DNA of 64,000 nt, from assembly GCA_011799875.1 (NCBI GenBank), contig CM022298.1, positions 195,012,423 to 195,076,422 on the forward strand, read 5' to 3'. Below are positions 11,430 to 22,767 of this stretch, one piece after another. A model generated the notes under the pieces. The model had not been told where the DNA came from, did not search any database, and saw only the letters and a program-made list of their open reading frames with translations. Within the stretch, counting starts at the first letter, position 1. Each line of letters starts with the position of its first letter. The stretch comes from Thinopyrum elongatum (Eukaryota; Streptophyta; Magnoliopsida; Poales; Poaceae). Made by a program: the position numbers and the translations under genes.

Positions 11430-14400
11430 TGTAGCGCCCAAGATGCGATTCTATCCCAATCACGTGATGAACTCATGATTGGGGCACAACCGCATTTCGA
11501 GCGCATAGCAAGGTGGATATCATTACAACATACCATGTACTGAATAGATGAGAATACAAGATAAAGGCTTACACTCGCCACAAGCTACAACATGAATACA
11601 TCAATACATCAATACATAGGAATCATCATACAAAAGAGCAGGATCCGACTACGGATGAAATCAAACAAAAAAGAAGAACGACGCCCACCCTGCTAATCCC
11701 AGGCTCCCGACCTGGAACCTATCCCTTGATCGAAGAAGAAGAAGCAGAAGAACTCCAAAAGCAAGCATCGCTCTCACGTCAGAGTATCGCATTACCTGTA
11801 CCTGCACCTGTTGTTGTAGTAATCTGTGAGCCACGAGGACTCAGCAATCCCATTACCATGGGTATCAAGACTAGCAAAGCTTAATGGGTATGGAATGGAT
11901 AAGTGGTGAGGTTGCAGCAAGCACTAACCATTGTATGGTGGCTAACTTATGAGTACAAGAGTAAGAAGAGTTACTACGCATAACGGTCGCAAACTAGTAA
12001 TGATCAATAAGTGATTCTGAACTACTTATGGTTCAATCATAACCCCACCTTATTCTCTTCTCAAACTCACTCGAAAAGAGACGGTCACGGTTACGCACGC
12101 GGGTGGTGTATTTTAATTCGGATCTGGTGTCAAGTTCTCTACAACCGGAGGTTATAAATATCCAATCTGCCACATAACCGCGGGCACGGCTTCGCGTAAG
12201 ATTTAACCCTGCAGGGGTGTTCCAACCTGGCCCATCACAAGCCTACACAAGCTGTGGTGGAAATACCTGAACCTCAAGAAAACCTGATCAACCTCAAGTC
12301 AGCCCAAAGTATCCTCGGAATCCCGGTGCACAAGACATTTCGACAATGGTAACACAAGTCTAGCAAGACCACCCGACGTGCTGACACCCCGATAGGAGCC
12401 GCACGTATCTCATATTCGGGCCACGACGGATAAGCTAAGCGTACAGGTACCAAAAGACCCCAAGTTTCCAAGGGGCGGCCCCGCACGATGCACTAGTTTT
12501 GGACCAGCACCATCAGCACTGACACCCCTGTATTATGTGGAATAAAAAATCCTCGGGTTCATGACGCCCTATGCAAATTAATTATTAAGTTTAATATTAT
12601 TATGTTGGCAAATGTTAAAACCAAGGTTGGGCCTTACTGGAAGCGGTTATTCAAAGCGAACTGTCAAGAGGGTCCCATTCCCCTAAGCGTGTTAGGAACG
12701 ATAATCAAGAATCATAACACCAGCATTACGGAAACTAGGGCGGCATGAGTGGAACAAAACACCAGGAAAAAGGCCAAGCCTTCCACCCAAAACCAAGTAT
12801 ATAGATGCATTAATTAAATAATAGATATTGTGATATCCCAAGAAATCCTTGTCCCAACATGGAACAACCTGCAACTGCACCTGCAACTAGCAACGCTATA
12901 AGAGGGGCTGAGCAAGCGGTAACATAGCCAAACAACGGTTTGCTGGGATGATGGAAAAGGTTAGAGGCTTGTCATGGCATATTGGGAGGCTGGACAAACA
13001 AGTGGTAGGTAGCGCGACATAGCGATAGCGTCGTGACAACTAGCAAAGCAAAGATAGTAGTGATATCCAAGGTAATGGTCATCTTGCCTGAAAATCCCGC
13101 TAGGAAGAAGACTGAATCCATGAAGAAGACGAACGGGCGTAGTTAAATGAATCCTCATGATCGCAACGAAACCGGAAACTATCGAGAAGAAGCACATCTG
13201 GAAAGAAGCAAACAACATAGTAAACAAACAAGCATAAACATGACATGATGCGCAATCAAGTATGATGCATGTCCGATTTAATGATTCATGGCATGGCAAA
13301 GTGCAACAAACAATACTACAAATTAAGTGGAGCTCAATATGCAACGAGTTGCATATTGACGAAACACCACATTCGATTATTTAGTTCGCTCTCGTTTATG
13401 TACCCAACAATATTAAATGTTGGTAAACATGGCAAGAGGTGAGGCATAATAAAACTACCTATCTAGGCAAGTTTAAATGAGGCCGGAACAACAAACAACA
13501 ATTCCGGAAAATCCCCATGTGCATATTTTGAATTTGCTACTGTTCTGCCCTATACACAATTTTAGAGTTGTTAACATGCAAAGTAATGCCACCATGTTAA
13601 CTTATGCATTTTTCTAGACAAGTTACATATAAAGTTTATTTAATTCGGAGCTACGATTATTTAGTTATGAAATAAACCATTTTAACATGTCATTTATGCA
13701 AAATAATGCAAACAGCAATTTTAAACATTTTTACATGGATGAAAGTTGCAAATTATGAAAGTCCATGAAAAACTGAGTATTTTACATATAAGGTTTGTTT
13801 TAATACGATGCACGGTTGTGGAGTTATTATATGCATGGAATGCAAGGGTTTTTCTGTAAAACTGTTTTTCCCGGGATAAATAGCAAAATCACATAACTGA
13901 AAAAAAACATGACACGGGCCGAATCTGCAACGGTCTGGGCTAACAAAGAGGAGGGGCTGGAGCTCACCTAGCTGGGCCAGGGCCAGTTCGGTGGGGAGGA
14001 GGCCGGGCAGGCCGGCTTGGAGGAGCTGGGCCTTGGCGAGATCTGGGCTGAGGCAGAGGGGTTATGCAGTCAACGACTGGCGGCGGGGCTCGATTGAGCA
14101 AAGCAGGCAGCCTGGGTTCGAGCGGTACCTGGCGCTGTCGTCGCTTGCGGTGGCTGGGCGCTGGCTCGCTGCTCCACACGCAGCGAGTCGAAGCAGGGGC
14201 GCGGGACTTGGCCGACCGGCGAGGGAACGGCGCCCGACGGCGCGGCTTGCAGGCAGCGGGGAAGGGCTCGGACGGGTGGAACTTGGCGAGGCGAAGGGAC
14301 TTGACGGATCCAGGCGGAGGCGGCGCTCGACGGCAAAGGCTGGAGGCCGAAGCAGGGGAGGCCACGATGCAGAGGAGGCGACGAACGAGCAGGGGCTGAC

Positions 14401-15337
14401 GGCGCGGCTGCACATCAGCGACGCCGGGACGAGGCAAGCGGCAGTCATGGTGGCGCTGAGGACTCCGGCGGTGGGGGACTCGAGGCAGCGGCAGGACTTG
14501 AGGAGCTCAGCGAGGGGCTCAGCCATCCATGGCGTGGGGTTCCTGAGAGAGTGAGAGATGTGAGAAAGAGAGAATCCAGAGGAGATGGAACGGAGAGAGA
14601 GAGAAGGAAGAGGAGGCATGGGGCACGGCCTGGCAGTGGTCTTTGCCGGCAGCGGGTGCACGGGAGGCGGCTTGCTGGCGCGAGGACGGGCGGCAGTGAA
14701 GGGCACGGACTCGGGGCTCCGAGGGTGCTGGTGCGCCGAGGAGCTCGGGCAGGGCAAGGCACCCATGGGGATCGGGAGGAGCTCGGCTCTCCTCGGGTGG
14801 CACGGAAATGGAGGGAAGGTGGCGGCGCTGGTGGTTGGATGGATCGGATCTGGTAGGATCCCGAGAGAGTGGTGGCGGTGGAGGGACAAATCACCTAGGT
14901 TTTAGGGTTAGTCTAGATTAGGCATGAGGTTGGTCTATATATGGGTAAAAGGAAGGGTTTTTGATCATCTGATTTAGATCGAACGATCGGGAATAAATAG
15001 GCTAGGGGAGTTCAAATGAGAAATCGAAGATGTTTTGGGGATGTTTGGGGATGATCCGGACCCATCGGTCACGACCGAGCGGTTCGGGTTCGGTTAAGTT
15101 TCGGACACACGCGAGGGGGTCTGAGAGAGTTCGACAAAGACAACGAGGCCTGACAAAAGGTCAACGGAGACAAAGGGAGGAGCGGCACTACGAACAGATG
15201 CAAGTTTTAAAAACATGACGGCAACGAGTGCCGATGCAATGCAAATGATGACAGGATGAATGCAACAAACAAATAAAACACACGGCGACAACGAAAAACA
15301 TGGAAGGCGTCTGAAGCGTCGATCTCGGGTCGGCACA
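11430..15337 (-). repeat. LARD right LTR (5' LTR)
   Basis: Second copy of the LTR, from TGTAGCGCCCAAGATGCG to ATCTCGGGTCGGCACA. It contains the uninterrupted sequence where the left copy carries the Stowaway, and about 55 bp near 13927-13982 absent from the left copy. The GC-rich half (13980-14900) again gives overlapping open frames on both strands with no recognisable domain. Confidence 0.9.
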
Positions 15338-15342
15338 GTATG
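15338..15342. repeat. Target-site duplication GTATG, right copy (LARD)
   Basis: Identical to 4071-4075; the interrupted ORF resumes immediately after it. Confidence 0.9.
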
Positions 15343-17227
15343 TCACAACAGCTAGCTCTAGACCTTCTGGCAGTGCCAAGGAGAGAACAGTAGTAAGGAA
15401 AGTCCCACTCTCTAAGGCAGGCAAGGCCACAACTCCTAGGGAACGCATGACATTTACACTTGTGGAGCCAAGTGACTCAGAGACAACAACTGCAGGAAAG
15501 AAGAACAAGAGGGCAAGGAAGACAACTGCTTATGTTATTGGCAAACCCTCCATGGTTGCTGATGAGGAGGAGGAACCAGATGCTCATGCACCTCCTGCCA
15601 AGACTCGGAAGCTCATGTCTGATGCTATGAAGTCTGCTGCCCCCACCAAGTCTAAGCCCAAAGCTCCAGCACCTAAGAGGTCCACAAGAGACATATCTGC
15701 TAGTGAGTAGAACAAGGCCCCAGTGCCTGAAGCTGAGATAGATGATGAGCCACTAGTGCTCAGGACATTGAGACCCAAGATCCCAGATCATGACAACACT
15801 CATCCCTTTGCAGATAACATGATGCTGAGGAAGGACAAAGGTTTGCATCAGTGGAGATTGTAAGATCCATATGCCACAAGGAGGAGGACTGATTGTGATT
15901 ATCGGTTTCACACATGAGAGCAACAAGATTTCTATGAGACTGTGTTGCTTGACAAGAAGCCAATAGTCAGTGATATGAAGTGGGTGGACTAGAAATATAT
16001 TGATGCAAATGAAGACAACTTCCCCCATGTTCATGAAAGCTTCAAGTTTGTAGGTGTTGCTGATTTTGTTGGGAGGAAGCTCACAAAGTGGAATGATGAG
16101 ATGATCATGCAATTCTACTCCACTGCACACTTCTATCCAGATGGCAGAATAGTGTGGATGACTGAGGGATCTAGATACCAGTCAACCATCTCAGAATGGG
16201 TTGATCTTCTTGGAGCTCCATAAGAAGAGGAGAATGATATTGATATCTATGCAAAGCCCAAGATGGATGACAATTCTATGGTTAACATGTACAAGCCTAT
16301 TCCTGAGGATGATGTTGAGACTCATAAGCTTGTTTCATTGAAGCATTTGCTAGCCGGATTGGCTATCATCAACATTATATTGAGGCACACTCTCTTGCCC
16401 AAGTCTGGAGATGACAAGATGATCCGTGGCCACTCCATCAACTTGCTACATTTGTTTGATACACCGTAGAAGTTCAAAATGATGAGCCTTATTGTTGAGA
16501 CAATCAAGAGAACCGCAGCTGACCAGAAGAGATCATGTGGATTTGCTCCGCATATTCAGTTGCTCATCAACTCCAAGGTTGGCAAGAGCACATATCTACT
16601 TGATCGCGAGCATCTCCCGTTATATCCAGAATTCGAGGACAATGTAGTGGTGATGGACCCTTCACACCCTACATCTGCCCAAGCTCAAGAGAAGATCTAG
16701 GCAGCTGCAACAGCAAAAGCAGCCAAGAAGGCCTCTGATCCCAATGCTCCTATTGCTAACTCAAGTCCAAGAATGACCAGATGACTTATCTGCTAGAAGC
16801 CACCCTGAGGATTGAGCGAAGTCTGACCAACCTCACCAAGAACCAGGAGAACCTAGAGCGAATAGTCAAGACTAAGATTCATGATCTTGATGTGAAGATC
16901 ACAGAGGTTCAGACTATTGTGGAGAAGCTACGAGATGATGTTGACATAGCCAGAGCTACTGCTTATGACAGTGGAGATGATAGACCAATGACTGACAGGT
17001 TCCAGACAGTGCCTAGGGCACCCAGGTCTGCTGCAGTGCCTGATGCAGATACGAGGACTGCAGTTTCTGCACCTGCTGCTGCTTCTAAAGTGCCACCTCC
17101 AGTCTCTACTCCACCAGCTCAGCAGACGTCAGCTGAAGCCTTCGCGGATGCACTTCTCTCAACGCCATCTATGCACATCGGAGCTGCTAGCCAGAGATCA
17201 CCTTCGGGAGCTGCTGATCGTGCCTAG
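15343..17227 (+). pseudogene. Main part of the non-autonomous retroelement ORF, with nonsense codons
   Basis: This continues the frame of 3850-4075. It encodes a Lys/Pro/Ala-rich, likely nuclear segment, then a globular region of ~300 residues (aromatic-rich, e.g. KGLHQW, QQDFYETVLL, FVGVADFVGRKL, STISEWVDLLGAP), then a predicted coiled coil (16780-16970: RIERSLTNLTKNQENLERIV...VEKLRDDV) and a Pro/Ala/Ser tail ending at TAG 17225-17227. In-frame stops lie at about 15708, 15987, 16222, 16468 and 16698, with a frameshift near 16774. No protease, RT or integrase is present. A gag-like or DNA-binding structural role is possible, but I cannot name the family. Confidence 0.6.
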
Positions 17228-17742
17228 AGAGACGTATAGCTCTATACCTATTTAAACTTTTTGTTACTTGTTGCCAAAGGGGGAGAATTTGTATAGATCA
17301 TTAGGCTTCGAGAGAGAGAGTGTCTCGCTTTTGCTCGTTGGTTTTTCTTGAGTTTTTGCTACTATGTCTGTTTATCCGTGCTACTTTGCTCGTTATGCAT
17401 GTGAGATACTATGTTATGTGTGATTGATCATACTATGCTTCGTGTGATGCTTAATGTTTATCCCTATCATTATTCTTGTATGATCATTCACTTGTGTTTT
17501 TTTGGTGATGCGTGCTTACTATTCCATTCATATCATTTTGTGTGCTCCACCAAGTTGTATGTGACATGGAAGAGTGACCCATGATCCTAATCGATTGTGC
17601 ATTTGCATTCAAACACAATTTTTTAATAATGCACAAATTTAGGGGGAGCTCTTGCTTATCACATACTTCTCAAAGTGATGATGTATTTCATTCATTTAAT
17701 CATTTGTCAAAGCTTTGATCTTGTATGTTGTCATCAATTACC
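17228..17742 (+). other. 3' untranslated part of the non-autonomous element
   Basis: AT-rich non-coding stretch after the ORF stop, with GGGGGAGAAT (17279) and AGGGGGAGCTC (17641), purine runs typical of the region between the ORF and the 3' LTR in Triticeae LTR elements. No gene is seen. Confidence 0.5.
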
Positions 17743-17756
17743 AAAAAGGGGGAGAT
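17743..17756 (+). promoter_or_regulatory. Polypurine tract
   Basis: AAAAAGGGGGAGAT directly precedes the TG of the LTR that starts at 17757; this is the usual plus-strand primer of LTR retrotransposons and sets the element's orientation as plus. Confidence 0.8.
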
Positions 17757-18507
17757 TGAAAGTGCAACTAATCCCTGGGTGGTTTTGGTAATTCATCACA
17801 ACACATATCTCATTGAAATAATGTCCATTCAAGTTAATTATTTCAGGATGTTCAATGATTGGCATGGAAAGGACTAGTGATTGTGGACCCCTCAAAATGC
17901 TAAGGAAATGGATTGGCAAAAGTTCAAGACTACATTTTTGTCAAGTGATCCAAAAGATCACATTGAGTCCAAAGAAAGCCAATGCCATTAAAAGGGGATG
18001 AGGTGTTGCTTAATGATCTTTTTACTCAAGAGCTTAGTGACATTGCTCCAAAACCCTCAACCACTTTCTCCATCTAAATATGTCCAAACCCTACATTCCA
18101 ACTCGGCCCCACTGAAATTTCCTATCTGGAGTCACCGAGTTCATCTGGACTTAGCCACTGCCAAACCCTAATAATTTGGATCCACCGATATGGATCTCGG
18201 TCCCACCGAGATGGCCTTGCCAACTCTCTATTGCTTTATTGCTTCACTTTGGTCCCACCGAGTTGATGCAATCGGTGCCACCGAGACGAGGTTTGCCCTA
18301 TTCATTGCACATCGGTCCCTTCGAGTTATTCCAGTCGGTCACACCGAGATTCCTAACGTTCATATCTTTTACGTAGGTCCGTGCCACCGAGATTTCTGAT
18401 CAGTGCCACCGAGTTGGGTCAAAAGTGTGTAACGGTTGGATTTTGTGTGGAGGCTATATATACCCCTCCGCCCCTTCTTCCTCAGAGGAGAGAGCCATCA
18501 GAACGTG
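17757..18507 (+). repeat. 3' LTR fragment of the non-autonomous element
   Basis: Starts TGAAAGTGCAACTAATCCCT right after the polypurine tract. U3 holds repeated TCGGTGCCACCGAG-type near-palindromes (about 18140-18415) and a TATA box (TATATATA, 18455-18462) followed by a CCTCCGCCCC leader. The LTR is cut near 18507 where Copia LTR sequence in reverse orientation begins, so its CA end and target duplication are not visible. Confidence 0.7.
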
Positions 18508-19388
18508 TCGTAACTCATGGACATGAACGAAACCGTTCGTTCAATGACCGGCAGCGGGACTGTGGACGCCCGTATCGGTCCCTATGAGCACACGAATGAT
18601 ATTCGAGTGAACCTTTGGTTATCATGTGATATTCCCTTTGCTTCGCGATACTTCACAAAACCCGGGATGCATCGGTATGCTCTCGAGTCATCACTATGCT
18701 CGTTATACCGAAATCCTCGTTGCCGGTTTTGTTATTCTTTCTCGTTATTGTGTTCTGGCATCCCCGTGATGAAGTCACGTGTGTTTGGCCAGATGATGAT
18801 TGATGCTGTCACACCGAGAGGGCCCTAAGAATATCTCTCCATCATCGAAGGAGAAAATCCCACTCTTGAGCTATACGGTCACTTGTCAAACTTTCCCATG
18901 AACCTGTAAGTTGTCGTTATGATCACCATGTTACAGGTGACGTTTGAGCAACCCCAAAACCCACTGTACAGTAAGAAGTGGCCATGATACTCTCATGGTC
19001 TAAGGAGCAATTTCATAAGTTAACACTTCATGTTATTACAATTGAATGTAGACGATATTATCTCAATCATAACAAACAAGATTGGGTCGATTCAATATGA
19101 TCGTTCTTCTAACGTCATAATCTCAATGTGGTTTTAGGATTATCATTACACCTAATGATATCCTAAGATCCAGAAAACGTGATCGCCAACAACACTTGAG
19201 CTAGTCTTAGAGGCGAGACTAGGAACCTTTTATTTTACCATTTATTATTCCACACGTGCATATGAGTTTTGCACTAAATCGCATATTCCAGGATCATAGA
19301 AGTTATATCATAGAATATAAACTCTATAATTATGAATATGGAAATATAATAATACAAATATTATTGCCTCTAGGGCATATTTCCAACA
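18508..19388 (-). mobile_element. Copia LTR fragment (Angela/Barbara-like), minus strand
   Basis: The right edge, read in reverse, begins TGTTGGAAATATGCCCTAGA followed by GGCAATAATATTTG, the hallmark start of several abundant Triticeae Copia LTRs. About 880 bp is present. The inner part contains the AATATCATTCGTGTGCTCAT text (reverse strand) found in the R region of such LTRs. No gag or pol is attached, so it is a truncated or solo LTR. The left limit is approximate. Confidence 0.7.
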
Positions 19389-20040
19389 TTGTTTTGGAGC
19401 GCGCTTCAACGCCGCCCATGGGAGGAAAGTTTCACCTCTCTCTGCTGATCCTTCCATGTGGCCTCCTTTTTCTCCTTGCCAACGACAGCTACCTCATGGC
19501 CAACTGCCCGTGCAATTTTTCACCACGTTATCCTCCATAGAGGGACAAGGAGCGCACCATCTAGAATGACTTTGAGATGGCACAAGCTGTGGCATGTGGG
19601 AGATGAGTGTGGAAAGGGGCACGCCATCTGGCACCTTTCCCTGCTAGCCAAGCCTCTCCCGACCTCAATGATGGTGACTGGTCGGAATTGGATGAAGGTG
19701 TTGTCACCCAATTCCATGCTGCCAGGGACCGTAACCATGTCTACCATGTTGTTCTCGTCCCACTCACGTATGTTTGGCAGTGAAATATGTTGGTAAGAAA
19801 TTTTTATTGAAAGCTACGACCATACTCTTTTTTTTGGCCTGTTTCCCGTGGAACCTAGGAAAGAAAAGGGCAAATAGAGAAGCGATAATCCACAAATTGG
19901 CATGGCCGCAACTTACTGTCAAAATAAATTTGCAAGTAGTTGAAACTATAAAATAGTACTTTATGTGAAAGATATCTATAATATGCATTTACAAAAACTA
20001 GAAACATTTATGGATTGTATACTCGTTAATAAGAATTGTT
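19389..20040. other. Unassigned sequence
   Basis: Short open frames only (for example 19458-19796 plus), with no recognisable domain, repeat end or RNA gene. It could be remnant transposon or low-copy DNA. Confidence 0.4.
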
Positions 20041-20720
20041 GTTTCTTTTCTTTTTTTGCGGGGAAAACTTTGATCTATTCATCAAAAATCATGATAGTAC
20101 AAAGAACACAAAAAATAATCGAAATTACATCCATGTTTGTAGATCACTCAGTAATGACTACAAGCACTAGAGCGAGTTGGAGGCACGCCGTCGTCATCCC
20201 CCTCCCCCACAGGAGCCAGACAAACCTTGTTGTACTAGACAGTCGGGAAATCATTGTGCTAAGGCCCCAAAGAACCATCACACCAGAATAACCATCGCCG
20301 ATGAAGAGAGGCATGGATCAGAAGGATCCAATATGTAGACACACAAACACAGATGAACGAAGGCCGGATCCAAGAAGATCCAGCAAAGACAACCACCGAT
20401 TGAATCTCGCAAGATCTATCAAAGACACATGTCCACACACCCTCCGAGGATGCTAGAAGCACCGCCGGGATGGGAGCTAGGTGGAGAGAACCTTATTCCA
20501 TCTCTAGGAAGTCACCGACACCTTGCCTTCCTGAGCAGGACACAAACCCTAAACAAACTAAAACCCCAACTAAGAACAAAGTAGGAGCCCTCCAACTAGT
20601 AAGGGCCGGGATCCATCGTGCCTCCATGGCCCTAAGGCCACAAGAGACGAGACATATCGATGCCGACACGGGAGTCGATCATGGACAAGGAGGAGGAAAA
20701 TGTCTCGGGAGCTAACGTTT
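20041..20720 (-). mobile_element. Small LINE-derived or SINE-like retroposon, minus strand
   Basis: Read in reverse, the 3' end is GAATAGATCAAAGTTTTC-like sequence followed by CCCCGC and an A-rich tail (plus strand TTTCTTTTTTTGCGGGG near 20043-20060), a form I associate with non-autonomous non-LTR retroposons in Triticeae. The body is GC-richer, with several GGATC/GATCC boxes (20310-20420), and codes for nothing recognisable. The 5' edge near 20720 is a guess, and no clear target duplication was found. Confidence 0.45.
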
Positions 20721-21015
20721 TGCTTCTTCTCCTTTCTAACAATGAATAGTATGTCTGGCCTGTTATAACATGCAGTACATTCAAGATTTATTTAAGAACT
20801 TTTTTTCAAAGATTTGATATCCATGCATCTTCTCAACATAGAGGCAGAAAGTGTTTTGCTACACATATAGACTAATATTACAGAATTAAACTTACAAGAT
20901 GAGGTGACAATGTCTGATTGGAGGGGGAGAGGGGTTGACCCACATCAAAATTTAAGAGGTGGCTTTGACAAGTAAATTTAGGGGGTGTTAATGATAGGTT
21001 AGTGGAGGGCATGAG
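20721..21015. other. Unassigned AT-rich spacer between two retroposons
   Basis: No ORF of note, no terminal repeats and no RNA gene seen. Confidence 0.4.
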
Positions 21016-21163
21016 TCATTTTTTTCTTCAAAAAAGGGATAACCCCGGCCTCTGCATAATGTGATGCACACAACCATTTTATTAAATATAAAAAGGTCCA
21101 AGTCACCGAGTACTAAAAGGTTTACATTCATGACCACAACAATAGAAAGCAATGTTACATAGC

Positions 21164-21703
21164 TCATCCACATAATCTGCTACTGGAACGCCAGCCAAAC
21201 TGGTTGAACAAATCTCGTGCAACAATTTTTAGGCGGCTGCACCCAAAGGCCATAAGCCCCCACATATTCACATGACGATGACCACGTACAGATTGACGTT
21301 GTAGCTTTGAAGATACCTGCAAAAAACATGGAATAGATGATCTGTTAAAAACACAATCATTTCGCCAATTCCAAATTTCCCAAAGCAAGGCACAAACTCC
21401 CACATGGATTTGGCCCTTCAAAATATGGTGAATACCACCCAACAAATTACCAAACAAATTTGGTATACTTGTTGGTGGTGACAAATTAAAAGTGATGTGA
21501 ATTATGCACCAAATCGAATGGACGTGACAAGAAGAAATGATGAATTGTTTCATCTTGATCACAAAAACAACATTTAGTGCTGCCCTGCCAATTAAATTTT
21601 GCAAGATTGTCCTCCCTCTGCAAGAACCACATGAAGACATTGATCTTAGAAGCGACCTTTGTTTTCCAGATATGCATCTTCGAAAAACATGCCTAAAATT
21701 CAT
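21164..21703 (-). pseudogene. LINE ORF2 C-terminal zinc-binding (zf-RVT) region
   Basis: Two overlapping minus-strand frames together show the zf-RVT domain of plant LINE ORF2: IWKTKVASKINVFMWFLQR and CCFCDQDETIHHFF in one frame, then CALLWEIWNWRNDCVFN in the other, which is the usual downstream motif. The domain is broken by at least one frameshift and by stops upstream. It lies between the RT and the 3' UTR in intact elements. Confidence 0.75.
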
Positions 21704-22088
21704 AAGATTCGCTACATAGACTTCACGGTGAAGACACCATTGGTAGTGAACCTCGATCCGAACGTATCTAGCATCTGAGTTAGATTGATCGGCATCAAAC
21801 TACTAACTAAATGGATCCACTCAATCCATTTTTCACCAAGTAAAGCTCTACGGAATCAAATATTCAATGGACTGGCTCCTAGAACAGAGGCCACCAAGAC
21901 GTCCTTCCCAAATGCAATACTGTAAAGGGTCGGGTATTGAAGAGCTAATTGAGTGTCACCCAACTAGGTATCTTCCTAGAAACTCATTGATTGACCATCA
22001 CCAACCTTAAAAGAATCTACCTTAAAAAAGGAAGACTTGACTTTCATCAAGCCCTTCCAAAACAACGAATTAGTAGGCTTCGTATCTA

Positions 22089-22249
22089 CTCCCTCCGTTC
22101 CTAAATATTTGTCTTTTTAGAGATTTCAAATTGACTACCACATACGGATGTATAAAGACATATTTTAGAGTGTAGATTCACTCATTTTGTTTCGTATGTA
22201 GTCACTTGTTGAAATCTCTAGAAAGACAAATATTTAGGAATGGAGGGAG
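22089..22249. mobile_element. Stowaway MITE (Athos/Icarus-like), 161 bp
   Basis: Starts CTCCCTCCGTTCCTAAATAT and ends with the inverted arm (ATATTTAGGAATGGAGGGAG), flanked by TA at 22087-22088 and 22250-22251. Inner arms (TTGTCTTTTTAGAGATTTCA against TGAAATCTCTAGAAAGACAA) extend the hairpin. It is inserted in the LINE. Confidence 0.95.
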
Positions 22250-22444
22250 TACATGGGATATCACTTTGGAGTCAGGTATTTGTTGTGCAACAACTCTTGC
22301 CAAAGACCTTTCCTTTTAAGCAACTTACGTAGCCATTTGTTGAGTAAGCACTTATTTTAAATTTTGAGGTTTTCAATGCTGAACCAACCCTAATCCTTAG
22401 GCCTACTCAAAATACCCATCGAGCAAGTCTGTACTTTCGCTTCT

Positions 22445-22462
22445 GCTCCCCGGGCCCAAGGC
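22445..22462 (-). promoter_or_regulatory. Polypurine-tract remnant of element A
   Basis: Plus-strand CTCCCCGGGCCCAAGGCG matches, in reverse, the GGGCCCGGGGGCTAC tract that precedes the 3' LTR of element B (34917-34932). In A the LTR that should follow on the left is absent and LINE sequence starts instead. Confidence 0.6.
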
Positions 22463-22688
22463 GCGCTCGACCTAGCTTCGAAGCGAAGGTAAGGAGCGAA
22501 GGGCGAAGCGCCGTGGGCCCCAATCGCCTGCGAGTCAGGCTTGACGCGTGGCGCACGACGAGACGCGGACGCCTCCACTTCCCCATGTCGCCTCGGCAAC
22601 TGCCCAGGTCGACAGAAAGCCTGGCGCAAGCTGCGAAGCCATCATTGCATGAAGGCGAGAGGGCGTCGGTTGGCCTCCTTCGATTGCC

Positions 22689-22694
22689 TATAAG
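22689..22694 (+). promoter_or_regulatory. TATA box of the B3 cargo gene in element A
   Basis: CCTATAAGAAGG lies about 75 bp upstream of the B3 start codon, in the correct orientation. The B copy has CCTATAAGAGGG about 93 bp upstream of its start codon, so the box is shared by two diverged copies. The C copy has lost this region. Confidence 0.6.
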
Positions 22695-22767
22695 AAGGCG
22701 TAGGGGCAGTGCCCCATCCCATCTCCATCTTCTCGCCCGTTCGCCCCCAATCCCCGCCGTAGAGACC

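Larger units (their letters stand above)
4076..15337 (-). mobile_element. Complete LARD-type Gypsy retrotransposon (Sukkula/Erika-like), 11.26 kb
   Basis: Two long LTRs (4076-8027 and 11430-15337, about 3.95 and 3.91 kb) flank a 3.4 kb internal domain without gag or pol. Ends are TG...CA and the element is bracketed by GTATG. A primer site complementary to initiator tRNA-Met lies just inside the right LTR in reverse orientation, so the element reads on the minus strand with its 5' LTR on the right. LTRs of ~4 kb around a non-coding ~3.5 kb centre match large retrotransposon derivatives (LARDs) known from barley and relatives. About 20 substitutions, mostly transitions, separate the first ~400 bp of the two LTRs (roughly 5%). 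Movement would need proteins from an autonomous Gypsy partner. Confidence 0.85.
21016..22440 (-). mobile_element. LINE 3' end (ORF2 C-terminus), 5'-truncated
   Basis: The 3' end on the minus strand is TTTAATAAAATGG followed by GTGTGCATCAC...GCAGAGGCCGGGG and an A-rich tail at about 21020-21035, the standard end of plant LINEs. Upstream, broken frames give the post-RT region: RLARWVF...SRPKD...GG and NKWLRKLLKRKGLWQELL near 22440-22290, and the zinc-binding C-terminal domain (zf-RVT) near 21680-21490. A Stowaway MITE sits inside. The LINE stops abruptly at about 22440 against the internal edge of Gypsy element A, so its RT domain is missing here. Confidence 0.75.
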
